A stretch of DNA of 64,000 bases from Nepenthes gracilis (GCA_033239525.1 BSYO01000023.1:15432763-15496762); one strand, 5' to 3'; numbered from the stretch's first letter, positions 11,046-21,840 are shown. Program-made: numbers and translations. Notes: generated from the sequence alone by a model not told the origin.

Positions 11046-12823
11046 CTAAGGAGCAGAGCTCCCTGGAGAAGGCGGAAGAAGCCCCCGCACACTTTGGGAT
11101 TGGTCCATAAGGCTCTCATGTTTCCGGGCAGTACGGTTCATTGGGTCAATGATACCGACAAGAAAATTGGGATCCACCAGATGGACAATGCGGCGAATGA
11201 TGTTAATTCTTTCCCATAACCGTTCCCACAGTGCCTGAGAGACCTCATGAGGGTGTATGCAAGTGGATAGGTTGTTCTTTAACGAAGCTATCTTTCTCAG
11301 AAGCTCATCAGTATACCCAACCATCCTAGCAGCCTCCTCTTTCAGTCTCACAATTTTTGCTCTCAGTTCAGACGACTCTGACTGGAGAGTAGCCTCCTCC
11401 TCCCGGTGCTGGGACCTCAATAAGTCCACCTTCTCTTCGAACTAGGCAATCTCTTCCTCGTGATCTTGGATTATCAGGTCCCGTTGGCGCAGTCCCTTAC
11501 CCACTACGCTCATAACCTTTGCCTCCTGCAGAAATGAAAGGAGTTAAACCACAACGGTGAAGGAAAAAGAAAAGGAAAGTTTTAAAAAGTTACCAGTCAG
11601 ACTTTTTGCTGCCTCCTTACTGGCCTGCTCTGTTACCTTGGGGCTGATGGCGGAGGACTAGGAGCGTCAGCCTCCTCAGCACGCTCTGCTAAAACCTCAA
11701 CAACAATCTCCTTCGCTAACGTAGCACCGAGGCTAGCTGCTTCAAAAAGATCTCTGGCGGCTGGTTCATTAGGCGCAGGAGACAACTCTAAAGCTGGCTC
11801 CTCCAGCTCAGCTTGCGGCTCATCAACCAGCTCCATCCTGACGGCTATAGGCGGCTTTTCCGTCAGCACGGCTTGTGCCGCTAAGGCCATCGGCTACGGT
11901 AGCGCAATGATCACGCCATTTGTGGTGGCGCGCATCATAGCCTCGTTCTCCTCCACAGCCACCTCCACTCCGAAGCGCTCTCTGGCTCTAGCAAGTCGCT
12001 CGAACGTTACGTAATCTGACTCTATGGAGGAAAAGGAAGAAGGCACTATCGTTGCAGGCCTTTTCTACCTAGGACTTCTTGGAGCGTCGCCAGTGGAAGG
12101 TGCGCCGGCCACATCAATGGAAATGGTGCCAGCCTTCCTCTTGCGCTGTGAGGAATCTGGCGGTGGTGGTTTGATCTTCTAGACCAGAGAAGGAGGTCCC
12201 CAACAAGCTTTCTTGGCTTCCCTTGAAAACCAAATGATCCCTTCTAAACTCGTCAGGGTATTTCCTCACCAGCTCTAGCAATAGCTCCACAATCTCCACC
12301 TCAGCCTTCTTGGGCGTTCCAGTGAAAGCACTGAAAACCATGCTCCAATCCCGGGACAAGGGCCATGAGTCACCGACGCGCACGAAGAAGTAACAGTCCT
12401 TCTAATTCTTCAGCGAATCGTAGATGACATAGCTAACGGAAAAGTTTCTGGGGGACAGAGAGATCCAGTTCCCACTCTAGATGAATTGAAACATTACCCT
12501 AACCGCCTCCTTCGTTAGCATCCATGAATGGTGGCGTAGGAAGATGCATAGCGTGCAGAGTAATGCACGGCATTGGTATGGAGCCGTACGATAGGAACTC
12601 TAAGCGTTATAAAGATGTCCAACAGCTCTTCTGGGACGGGGATGCGAAGCCCACTCAAATGAACCTTGTACACAGTGATGCAGTCCCAAGGAGGGAAGCA
12701 GACCCTGTTGTGCTCATTGAGTATCACGGGGGCGATCTCACATAGAATGTTGAACTTCACGTACAACTCTCTCATCTCGCTAGGGGTAATCACATAAGCA
12801 ATTTTAACAATAGAAGGAGCCAT
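11046..12823 (-). pseudogene. J antisense accessory ORF (Transposase_28-like)
   Basis: Opposite strand to pol, between pol and the 3' LTR. It starts MAPSIVKIAYVITPSEMREL at 12823. The first segment (12823-12515) has a pattern of EMRELYVKFNI, then VYKVHLSGLRIPVPEELLDI and a HTNA motif, resembling the plant family Pfam PF04195 (putative gypsy type transposon). A frame change near 12520 leads to WISLSPRNFSVSYVIY and CYFFVRVGDSWPLSRDW, with two TAG stops that look like mutated tryptophan codons. An acidic, proline- and alanine-rich part follows (11890-11633), then a coiled-coil (11429-11046: SQHREEEATLQSESSELRAK). Function is unknown. Broken by at least one frameshift and several stops. Confidence 0.72.
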
Positions 12824-13116
12824 GGAAACAAGGGTAAGAAGAATAGGAGAGACTTAGAAAATTTTCAGCATAGGAAAGTTGAACGGACGGACTGATTTTT
12901 GCAAGGGCACGCAACCATTGGTAAGGCAACACCTTGAAAAAGCATGCCCATTATGGCAGACACGTGTCGCATCCGGAAAGGGCACGGTCAAATCAAATCT
13001 CCTACAAAATTATTTATCGGGACCATAAATTCACTGCGTGTTGACACATGGCAGACTTTTCGTCTGACAGTCTGGCGCCATGATGGCGCGTCGTTTCAAT
13101 TCCCACAAATTCTTTA
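12824..13116 (+). other. J 3' region upstream of second repeat array
   Basis: Non-coding. It may hold the promoter of the antisense ORF, but I cannot point to a convincing TATA box. Confidence 0.35.
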
Positions 13117-13350
13117 GATTTTGACTAGAATGGTCAACAAATCCGGTCAACATTTCTTTCCTTTCAAGCTCTCCAGATTTTGGCTGGAACGGTTAACAAA
13201 TCCGATCAACGTTTTCTCCAATTCAGTTCTTCGGATTCTGACTAAAACTGTCAATGAATCCAGTCAAGCTTCTGTTCCAGCTGAGTTATTCGGATTCTTA
13301 CCGAAATTGTTAATGAATCTGGTCAACGTTTCCTCCAATTCAGTTTTTCG
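13117..13350 (+). repeat. Four tandem copies of a 58-59-bp unit in J
   Basis: Units start at 13117, 13176, 13234 and 13293 (59, 58, 59 and 58 bases). Each starts GATT(C/T)T, contains a GTCAACAAATC-like or GTCAATGAATC-like core, and most end with CAGTT-TTCG. Copies are well diverged. Open frames across this block on both strands are products of the repeat and not genes. Confidence 0.88.
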
Positions 13351-13507
13351 GATCTTGGTGTTACGATTAACAGTCGCAAGTGACGCAAATAGTAGACCAA
13401 GTGCCATTGTCAGTTTCAAGCTGTCTCGAGCAAGTTGCCCAACCAGAAACGTTTCACTATGAATATACTGGAGGCTAGAGTCCCAGAACACCTGTATGAG
13501 GTGCTAG

Positions 13508-14506
13508 TGATGAGGATGCCAGTATCAAACTGGCTCACGAAGGAGGAAACGCCCAAATCCACTACTGCCTAATTCTGCCTGGACGGTCAAAGCGGCCGTT
13601 GACTAGATGAAAAGCAAGTGAGCCGGCGGAGGTCCAAGAGTAGGACGGCTGATTAAAATCTAGAACGGTCAATGCTTCCGTTAATCAGAGAGATGACTAA
13701 TAGACTAGCTGGAGCCCAAGACGCGTGCGGCCCAAGCACTAATTGGTCCACGTGTCCATCTCAGAGCCACAACGGTCATTTGCCATAATTTCTCGCATCT
13801 CCAAGAAAGCAAGCTTCACTGTAACAATCATCTCTAAAATCAGTACACATCCCGGAAGGTAGGTGCCAAAATCTGTACGCTGTCTATTGATAACCCTAGC
13901 AGTTACAAAACATAGAAGGAAGGAGATTAATCTCTGGGACCGTTACAGCCAAAAAAGAGCTTACGCCTATGCCAAGGAAGGCAACAATTCTTAGCAGAGT
14001 ACGGGCATTCAACCCTTCTGCGTAAGGAAGGCAGCCCAGAGCTCTGGCTATAAAAGGCCATGGAAGCTCCCTTCAAAGGCGCATTCTCGAATACGCACTC
14101 AAACACCTATAAAAAGCCTTTGAGCAATCTTGAGCTCTTAGAAATTCTCTAACTCTCTGGAGCCTTCAAGCTCTCTCTCTCTCTGCTACTAGTTCCCTGC
14201 AAACTCTGTATCAAGAGAATTTGCTCCTCACGATTAACCGCATAAGTCACTTATCTCACAAGTGTGCTCCTACCTACACAAAAGCTCACCAGCATTCATA
14301 CTGCATCTGTTGCATACACCTTCTCATTTCAGAGGGTTGATTATTAACTTGAGCGTCGGAATGTTTTCGGTTGGATCAAATTTCGTTGTCACCTGAACTT
14401 TTGTTTGATGTTGTGGTGTGCAGGACCCAAAACTAAGCAAATGAAGACTGAAATCCAATAGATCGTTTGACCCGAACCTATTCAAACTTGAATCTAGAAC
14501 GCATCA
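13508..14506 (+). repeat. 3' LTR of J, complete
   Basis: 999 bp from TGATG to CATCA. It contains TATAAAAGG at 14049-14057, a CT-rich leader near 14171-14185, and a U5-like TTGAGCGTCGGAATG near 14350, typical of gypsy LTRs. It is followed by CCTCT (14507-14511), the same as the five bases before the 5' LTR. Confidence 0.82.
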
Positions 14507-15359
14507 CCTCTAATGCAAGAGTTTTTACATCCTTAATGGCAGTTATTTAATATTTTAGTCTAACAACTGCCATTTAAAATTTAAAATAAATACCCATTTT
14601 TTTTTTTTTTGAATGACGAAATATTTATTAGGCATCCTGATAGAGCCACCGGACTCATCTCATCTGGCCTTTGACCCCGTACCCCAACCTTTATTTTGTC
14701 GTCAGTAGGCAACAACTCACTGTTACTACTGTAATAGTGTTGACGTCGAAAACTCACATACAAAGTGCTGGCCATCCATCAGAGCCATCCAATGCGGCAG
14801 GCCTACGAAAACGGTAGGCCAGTCAATTGCCAGACCAAATATGAAAAAACTGGCAAGCTTTGTGTACTAGTTTATCTACTATCATCGCATGATTTTTTAC
14901 CATGTAATGTGGTGTCACTCTCATTTTATTTTCAAATATAATATTTATTAATCAAATAATTTAAATAATTTGGTATTTATTTTATTACTAATAATTAATT
15001 ATTTCGTTTCAAACAAATTTCATTTCTTCCAACCAAATGGAATCCTTCTCCAGTTAACCGGTCAACAAATTTCATTTTGAATGCGTCATGTGACACATCC
15101 TGCACAGTTTTCCTTGTGGTGTGCAATGGAGACCAACTCTCTTTTCTCACATTGAAATTTTGCCGAGCGCAATGCAGATGGGAATTGTGAGAGCGATATT
15201 TCCAACCAAAAGGACTCGCGCTCTCTCACTCCCTCTCTGAATCTCGCCAGGTGAATATAACTTGTACTACAAGCTGTGGGGGTCGTTGAATTGGCAACAA
15301 TGAGGGTTAAAGGGAGTTAAATCCACGGTTCCATTCTGTACAGGGTCATTCAGACCGTT
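14507..15359. other. Intergenic spacer with a poly-T tract
   Basis: No gene recognised. A run of T follows 14585 and, read on the minus strand, is preceded by an AATAAA about 18 bases upstream. This looks like the poly(A) end of a retroposed transcript, with a body of perhaps 200 bp up to about 14800. The rest is AT-rich with no structure I can name. Confidence 0.4.
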
Positions 15360-15364
15360 CAAAG
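15360..15364 (+). repeat. Left target-site duplication of copia C
   Basis: CAAAG, identical to 20721-20725 after the 3' LTR. Confidence 0.85.
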
Positions 15365-16030
15365 TGTTGGAAATCTCTCCCATGAAGAAATTCCGGTCAA
15401 ATTGACCGAATAGGCGGTCAACATAACGTTGACCGTGAGGGCGGTCAACAGAATATTGACCGGTCTGTCTTTTGAAGGACGGTCTACAAGGATGACCGGC
15501 TCATTAAGGCAACACAAAGCACCTGCCATAACTAAAGGGGAGTAGGTTGACCTGCTCATTTAGGTAACCTTGGAAACCCAAGACAACAGACCTGTCTTCT
15601 GCAGCTGCAGGCATGCGCCGTCTACTGCTAGACTGATACATGCCTCTTAGGAACCGTGCACCAACCACAAGGAAGGACGTACTGGTTCAGCTGCTGAGAC
15701 CTTTTGTATATCCTCATATATATGTGTAAGGCTGAAAGCATAACATATACACAACAGAGCAGAGTGTGTGAAAGTGTCGTGTAGAAGAGCAGTGTATGTG
15801 AGAATAATAGAGGAGTGGAAGAAGGCCCGACTTAGTGTGTGAGCATTTCCGCCTTACTGTTTGTAATCTCTATCTCTTACATAGTGTAATTTTTCGGACT
15901 CAACGTCCCGTGATTTTTTCCTTGATTCATAAGGGTTTTTCACGTAAATATCGGTTGTCATTATTCTTTCTTTCCTTCTCTTCGATCCCTTTGTGCTTGT
16001 GACGGTAGGCCCCCCCATTTTCGACCAACA
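15365..16030 (+). repeat. 5' LTR of copia C
   Basis: 666 bp, TGTTGGAAAT at the start and CCAACA at the end, followed at once by the PBS. A TATA-like TATATATG lies near 15717-15725. The U3 start carries a dense W-box palindrome cluster. Confidence 0.92.
15395..15461. promoter_or_regulatory. W-box palindrome cluster in C 5' LTR
   Basis: Six W-box cores in 67 bases: GGTCAA at 15395, 15416 and 15443, and TTGACC at 15402, 15429 and 15456, alternating to form three inverted pairs. TTGAC(C/T) is the core bound by plant WRKY factors, which respond to pathogens and wounding. Stress control of the element is inferred, not shown. Confidence 0.55.
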
Positions 16031-16044
16031 AGTGGTATCAGAGC
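16031..16044 (+). other. Primer-binding site of copia C
   Basis: AGTGGTATCAGAGC directly after the LTR CA. TGGTATCAGAGC matches the 3' end of plant initiator-methionine tRNA. Confidence 0.85.
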
Positions 16045-16069
16045 GGACAAGGTTGAGAACTTTGTTCTA

Positions 16070-16745
16070 ATGGCGTCGACCTCATCGAAGAATCTGCCGT
16101 TTAGCGTTGAACCGTTTAACGGGCAGGGTAATTTCATTCTCTGGCAAGAAAGGGTGAAGAACATTCTCACCAGAGAAGGGACGATAAAGGCGCTAAAGAA
16201 GAAGGAAGAGAAACCTGCAAAGTTGACCGATGACGAATGGCAAGACAAAAGAGATCTTGCAAATTGCACTATCAAACTCTGCCTGGCGGACAACACTCTC
16301 CAGGAAGTGCTTGGCTTGACTGACCCGGCAGAAGTCTGGCAGAAGTTGGAAAGCCGGTATAAGTCCAAATCCTTGACAACCAGACTTTATGTAAAGAAAC
16401 AATTCTACGGCCTACGGTTGTCAGAAGGAGGAAGCTTTAAGAAGCATTTGGACGAGTTCAACCGGATATTGACGCAAATGTCCGCCCTTGAAGAAGAGAT
16501 CAAGGAGGAGGACAAGGCGTTGGTCCTGCTGGCCTCTCTGCCAGCCTCCCACGATCATATAGTTACAACCTTGCTGTTTGGCAAATATATTTTGAAGCTG
16601 GATGGGTTATTGCTTCCTTACTCATGAATGAGTCAAGGAGGTCACAAGGGGCCTCGACATCTGAGGTACTTGTGACTGAATCCAGGGGAAGAAGCAGAGG
16701 TTGTGGTCAAAAATAAGGAGAGAAAGCTCGCAGTAAGTCAAGATC
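16070..16745 (+). pseudogene. Copia C gag
   Basis: Starts with ATG at 16070 about 25 bases after the PBS. It encodes FNGQGNFILWQERVKNILTR, LCLADNTLQEVL, LESRYKSKSLTTRLYVKKQF and LASLPASHDHIVTTLLF, the typical gag core of Tork-type copia elements. One base is missing near 16606 (compare the same place in B, where the frame continues), and the next frame has a stop at 16714. Gag forms the virus-like particle. Confidence 0.85.
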
Positions 16746-16746
16746 G

Positions 16747-17211
16747 ATGTATCAAAACCTTCAGTGTCACCACTGTGGCAAGAAGGGCCACATTAAGAAG
16801 CATTGCTTCAAATGGAAACGGAAAAATGCGAAAAAAGAAAAAGGTGACAGTGGACGGGAAGAGGAAAAGTCCTCCGTCTCAGTAGTAACAACAGGTGGTC
16901 TCCTGCTGACAAGTGAAGGAGACGTGGCAAATGTGACGGACGAGGAATCCGGCTGGGTGATCGACTCTGGTGCCACCTTGCACGTCACGTCCAGAAGGCA
17001 GCTGTTTACATCCTATACTCCAGGAGATTTTGGAGTAATAAGGATGAGGAATGAAGGAACATCTCCCATTGTAGGCAGAGGAGATGTTATCCTGGTCACA
17101 AATAACGGGACAAAGCTGATTTTGAAGGACGTACGCCATGTCCCTGACATCCGGCTGAATGTCATCTCAGCCGGATGCCTGGATGATGAAGATTATTACA
17201 ATACCTTCTGA
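16747..17211 (+). pseudogene. Copia C zinc knuckle and protease
   Basis: Same frame as the end of gag. A CCHC knuckle CHHCGKKGHIKKHC lies at about 16762-16803 and binds RNA. The protease active site WVIDSGATLHVTSRR lies at about 16957-17001, followed by the conserved [20 protein letters not shown]. The frame ends at 17211 because two bases are missing at the stop, after which homology continues in another frame. Confidence 0.85.
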
Positions 17212-17790
17212 AGGTGAGTGGAAGCTGACAAAAGGATCTCTTGTTGTAGCAAGAGGAAAGAAGGGCGCCGGCCTGGATTTGATGAAGGCCTGTGCAGTGG
17301 CAGGAGATGTGAATACCACAGCCAGCACAGAGACGATGGACCTGTGGCATAGAAGGCTAAGCCACATGAGTAATGAAGGGCTGTCCTGCTTGGCCAATAA
17401 AGGCCTGATCATTGGAGCAAAGGAGGAAGGACAAAAGACATGTCCTCATTGCTTGGCTGGAAAGCAAAGGAGAGTTTCATTCCATGGGGAGTCGTCCGGT
17501 CCAAAGGCGGAGCTCCTAGAACTAGTTCACACAGATGTGTGTGGGCCATTCAGAGAAAAGTCTTTTGGTGGAGCCCAATATTTTGTTTCTTTCATTAACG
17601 ATTGCTCAAGAAGACTATAGGTCTACCCACTAAAGACCAAGGACCAGGTTCTTGGTGTCTTTGAGCAATTCCACGCTCTAGTGGAGCGCCAGACGGGGAA
17701 GAAGCTGAAGGCCGTCCGTAGTGACAACGGCGGTGAATACTTGGGACCTTTTGATGCCTACTGCCGGTTGCATGGTATTAGGCATAAGAA
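17205..17790 (+). pseudogene. Copia C integrase, N-terminal half
   Basis: The GAG-pre-integrase region and zinc-binding part read LWHRRLSHMSNEGLSCLANK and CPHCLAGKQRRVSFH (the H-H-C-C set). The catalytic core has LVHTDVCGPF (about 17524-17553, first Asp) and VRSDNGGEYLG (about 17714-17746, second Asp). A TAG at 17618-17620 replaces what is normally a tryptophan codon, and a one-base deletion near 17780 shifts the frame. Confidence 0.85.
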
Positions 17791-19923
17791 ATGCCACCAA
17801 AGACTCCACAGTTGAATGGAGTGGCAGAACGGATGAATCGTACGCTCTTGGAGAGAGTACGCTGCATGCTTTCCGAAGTAAAGCTTCATGCTTCATTCTG
17901 GGCAGAAGCACTCCGAACGGCGGCCTACATCATCAACAGGTCGCCCAGCAAGCCTCTGATGGGTGAAGTGGTAGAAAAGATATGGACGGGCAAGGAGCCG
18001 TCCTATGATCATTTGCGAGTATTCGGATGCAAAGCATTCGTACATGTCCCAAGAGATGAAAGGACAAAGTTGGAGCCAAAGACGACTCAGTGCGTCTTTT
18101 TGGGCTACGGAGAAGATGAACTGGGCTACCGGTTCTATGATCCAGCCACCAGAAGACTCATCCGGTCTAGGGACGTAACTTTCGTTGAAAATGAGATGAT
18201 CGAAGACATTTGCAGGAAGGCCAAATGTGACGATGAGCAAACAGACCAAGTGGGCGCTGAAGCTGCCCGTCCGGCATCATTAGAAGGAGAGGATCTTGGT
18301 CAGGGGACGGTTGAGGATAATAAAGGGGAAGTCATGGCTCCGGATGACACCAATGATGAAGTTGTTCCTCAACCAGCTGGAAATATCTCTGTTAGACGGT
18401 CTTCTCGTGACAGACGGCCGTCCATCCGCCTGTCACCAAATGAATATGTCATGCTCACTGATGCCGGAGAGCTCGAAGATTATGAAGAGGCAATGAAGGA
18501 TGACAGCAAAGAGGACTGGCTGGAAGCCATGAAGGAGGAGATGAGCTCCCTTCATGAAAATCACACCTTTGACTTGGTAAAACTTCCTAAGGGGAAGAAG
18601 GCCCTCAAGAACAAATGGGTCTATCGCTTGAAGCAGGACGAGAATACCAAGAAGCCTAAGTACAAGGCACGGTTGGTGGTGAAGGGCTTCAATCAACAAA
18701 AAGGGATTGATTTTGATGAGATCTTTGCCCCGGTTGTCAAAATATCCTCCGTCCGGGTAGTGCTTGGCCTGGCTGCCACCCAGGACTTGGATGTTGAACA
18801 AATGGACGTCCGGACAGCATTCCTCCATGGTGATCTTGATGAGGAAATCTACATGGAGCAACCGGAGGGGTTCAAAGCCAAAGGAAAGAAGGGACTTGTT
18901 TGTCGCCTAAAGAAAAGTCTGTACGGATTAAAGCAAGCTCCTAGGCAATGGTACAAGAAGTTCGAGTCGGTCATGACCAGTCAGGGGTACCGGCGGACAA
19001 CTCGTGATCATTGCGTATTTGTACAGAAGTTCTCGGACGATGATTACGTTGTTCTCCTTCTATATGTAGATGATATGCTGATCGTCGGACGCAACGGAGA
19101 CCGGATAAAGAAGCTAAAGGAGCAACTTGGACGGTCATTTGCCATGAAGGATCTTGGATCGGCTAAGCAGATTCTGGGAGTCAGAATCTTACGCGATCGG
19201 AAGGCAAGGAAGTTGTGGTTGTCTCAAGAAAACTATCTTGAGAAAGTGCTCCAACGATTCAACATGGAGAAGTCAAAGCCCGTGAGTACACCATTGGGGA
19301 ATCACTACAGGCTGAGCACTCGTCAATGTCTGGCTACAGATGACGAGAGGAAATACATGAAAGGCGTTCCCTACTCATCAGCTGTGGGAAGCCTGATGTA
19401 TGCTCTGGTGTGCACCAGACCGGACATAGCTCATGCCGTTGGGACAGTCAGCTGGTTTCTGTCCAATCCGAAAAAGGAGCACTGGTACGCAGTAAAATGG
19501 ATCATGAGGTATATTCGGGATACTTCCAAGAGGTGCTTGTGTCTTGGAAGCGACAAACCGCAGTTGGTGGGATACTCAGACGCAGACATGACCGGAGATG
19601 TTGACACACGCAAATCCACATCGGGTTACTTGATAAAATTTGCGGGCGGTGCAGTTTCTTGGCAATCCAAACTACAAAAATGTGTAGCTCTATCCACAAC
19701 TGAAACCGAATACATTGCAGTTACGGAAGTGTGCAAGGAGATGCTGTGGATGAAGGAGTTCGTTCAGGAGTTAGGAATCAAACAGGAGAGATATGTGGTA
19801 CTTTGTGACAGCCAGAGTGCCATTCATTTATGTAAAACTCCTCATTTTATTCCAGATCTAAGCACATTGATACACGATATCATTGGGTGCGAGATGTGCT
19901 GGAGGAAGGACTTATGTCATTAG
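17791..19923 (+). pseudogene. Copia C integrase end, reverse transcriptase and RNase H
   Basis: A continuous 710-codon frame. It begins in the integrase core just before PQLNGVAERMNRTLLERVRC (third acidic residue) and continues through FGCKAFVHVPRDERTKLE. RT starts near codon 240 (W-L-E-A-M-K-E-E-M). Key blocks are [56 protein letters not shown] and the catalytic LLYVDDMLIVG at 19057-19089. RNase H follows with GYSDADMTGD, STSGY and ALSTTETEYIA. One A is missing near 19835, so the last RNase H segment continues in another frame. The ATG at 17791 is only the first Met of the open frame and not a true start. Confidence 0.88.
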
Positions 19924-20042
19924 AAAAGGTTAGCACGGAAGAGAATGGGGCAGACATGATGACGAAGATTCTACCGAAAGGAAAGAATGACGCATGCTGC
20001 AAGATGGTAGGGCTAACAGAGTTAACTTCCTCATGGTCGAGA
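19837..20042 (+). pseudogene. Copia C RNase H C-terminal tail
   Basis: Frame-shifted continuation of pol: SKHIDTRYHWVRDVLEEGLM and then NGADMMTKILPKGKND, which are the end of a copia RNase H/pol polyprotein. It ends just before the PPT. Confidence 0.82.
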
Positions 20043-20051
20043 GGGGAAGTT
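20036..20051 (+). other. Polypurine tract of copia C
   Basis: TGGTCGAGAGGGGAAGT directly before the 3' LTR TG. The GAGAGGGGAAG stretch is the site for plus-strand priming. Confidence 0.75.
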
Positions 20052-20720
20052 TGTTGGAAATCTCTTCCATGAAGAAATTCCGGTCAACTTTCAGTTGATT
20101 GGATGGGCGGTCAACATAACATTGATCGGAAGGGCGGTCAACAGAATGTTGACCGGTCTGTCTTTTGAAGGACGGTCTACAAGGATGACCGGCTCATTAA
20201 GGCAACACAAAGCACCTGCCATAACTAAAGGGGAGTAGGTTGAGCTGCCCATTTAGGTAACCTTGGAAACCCAAGACAACAGACCTACCTTCTGCTGCTG
20301 CAGGCATACGCCGTCTACTGCTAGGCTGATACATGCCTCTTGGGAACCGTGCACCAACCATAAGGAAGGACGTACTGGTTCAGCTGCTGAGACCTTTTGT
20401 ATATCCTTATATATATGTGTAAGGCTGAAAGCATGACATATACACAACAGAGCAGAGTGTGTGAAAGTGTTGTGTAGAAGAGCAGTGTGTGTGAGAATAA
20501 TAGAGTGGAAGAAGGCCCGACTGAGTGTGTGAGCATTTCCGCCTTACTGTTTGTAATCTCTATCTCATACATAGTGTAATTTTTCGGACTCAACGTCCCG
20601 TGGTTTTTTCCTTGATTCATAAGGATTTTCCACGTAAATATCCGTTGTCATTATTCTTTCTTTCCTTCTCTTCGATCCCTTTGTGCTTGTGACGGTAGGC
20701 CGCCCCATTTCCGGCCAACA
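20052..20720 (+). repeat. 3' LTR of copia C
   Basis: 669 bp with TG...CA ends, followed by CAAAG (20721-20725). It differs from the 5' LTR most strongly in the W-box array near 20080-20150, where two TTGACC sites are lost by C to T changes and a small insertion is present. Confidence 0.92.
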
Positions 20721-20725
20721 CAAAG

Positions 20726-21835
20726 CTTATCTAGAAACAGTAAGTCATGGATTTGATTATCTTAGGATCACTGTGACCGTGCAGAACTGCAGCATCTAAC
20801 TACCTGCTGAAGGGAAGAATTTTACTTTTCTTAAAAGTTGCGTTTTGGAGAGAGAGATGAGACAAAATGAAATTAATAGATAAAACCGAAGGCAAGCTCT
20901 TCACATCCAATCTCTCCCTTTCTCCCTCCCCCCTCTCTTTTTATTAAACAATAAAATTCTTGAAAACCCCTTTTCTAGGTATCCTTCCTTTCTATTTGCC
21001 GGTCCAAACGGTGCTTCACAAAACTCTGTGAAAACGCAATTTGAAGGTGTCTCAAAAGAAAGGTGCATTTCTCAACTTTTTCTATTAATGGGTACTGATA
21101 TTCAAGACCTATTTCTAAGATCCGTTCCCCTGGAGATGGGCCATAATACCGCAGAGATCCAGTAGGCCCAAGAAGCCCAAAAGACCCAGGCATCAGAGCC
21201 AACTCAAGTAGTGCAATGGATTCAAAGTCCACTTAGGCTCGTGGATTTAAGATGGGCCTCGAACGTCACCCCATCTGCAAAATCGGCGTGCAAGAGATCT
21301 GATGGCTGATTTTGTTAGTGTGCAAGAGGAATGATGACCAACAGAGCACGCGACCCTATAGAAGTGTTGCCACACCAGGGCCGCATACACGTAACGTTCC
21401 TGACACAGCAAAATGGATTTGCAGAGTTAGTGACAGGATCCCTTGCACACGCCAGGACCACGTGGACTCTACTCAAGGGAAAGCTCACCACTATAAATAC
21501 ATTAATTGCTTATCAAATAAAGGATCTCAACATTTATACTCGCTTAGCTATTATAGAGAGAAAAGGAAGAAAGAGAAAGACTTAAGCGCATTCTATAATT
21601 TCCTTGTTGATAAACGCATTAAGTGAAACAAGTTGTCGAACCAAAATTCTGTAATTTTTCTTCTCATTTAAGAGAAGGCTTTCCACGTAAAAATTCTGTA
21701 TGCCTAGTCCTCGTACTCTATCTCTCCACTTCATTTTATCCTTTGTATTGCATAAGTCTTGCCCGAGTGCTCATAAAGAGTCCACGAACTCAACTGGATC
21801 CATGACCGTACAAGTACGTAAGATCTGAAGACGCA
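20726..21835. other. Spacer with a possible old LTR fragment
   Basis: No gene recognised. Near 21483-21495 there is CACTATAAATAC, followed by a purine-rich leader (about 21550-21585) and an AGAAGGCTTTCCACGTAAAAATT stretch (split here near 21670-21695), a layout like the R/U5 part of a plant LTR. I could not find its partner or its ends. The rest is unassigned. Confidence 0.3.
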
Positions 21836-21840
21836 ACACC
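21836..21840. repeat. Left target-site duplication of element I
   Basis: ACACC, identical to 31317-31321 after the right LTR. Confidence 0.85.

Larger units (their letters stand above)
1004..14506 (+). mobile_element. Ty3/gypsy retrotransposon J, Tat-type
   Basis: A plus-strand gypsy element of 13.5 kb including the nested copia B. Its ends are TGATG at 1004 and CATCA at 14506, forming a short inverted repeat. The five flanking bases CCTCT occur on both sides (999-1003 and 14507-14511), a clear target duplication. The order is gag remnant, protease, reverse transcriptase, RNase H, a second RNase H-like domain, integrase, a 3.2-kb 3' region with tandem repeats and an antisense ORF, then the 3' LTR. 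Dual RNase H, an antisense ORF and a repeat-rich 3' region are hallmarks of plant Tat-lineage elements. Many stop codons and frame changes make it inactive. Its PBS and most of gag are missing, lost with the deletion at the junction with B. Confidence 0.88.
15365..20720 (+). mobile_element. Copia retrotransposon C (Tork/Tnt1-type), structurally complete
   Basis: 5356-bp plus-strand Ty1/copia element with two LTRs (666 and 669 bp), CAAAG duplication, PBS, gag, protease, integrase, RT, RNase H and PPT in the standard copia order. The LTRs differ at roughly 35 positions plus small indels by eye, about 95% identity, so this is among the younger insertions here. The reading frame is broken by at least four small deletions (near 16606, 17210, 17780 and 19835) and two stop codons (16714 and 17618-17620), so it cannot act on its own. 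RT and RNase H motifs remain well preserved. Confidence 0.93.

Noticed and set aside
10456..13350. CRISPR-like array in regularly spaced repeats
   Set aside because: Repeats are directly adjacent without spacers, and the DNA is plant nuclear. They are tandem repeats of a retrotransposon.
13121..13462. 113-codon frame with repeated Val-Asn-Ser-type pattern
   Set aside because: The pattern is produced by the 58-59-bp tandem repeats.
16879..17412. Minus-strand frames over copia C protease and integrase
   Set aside because: Shadows of the coding strand without family match.
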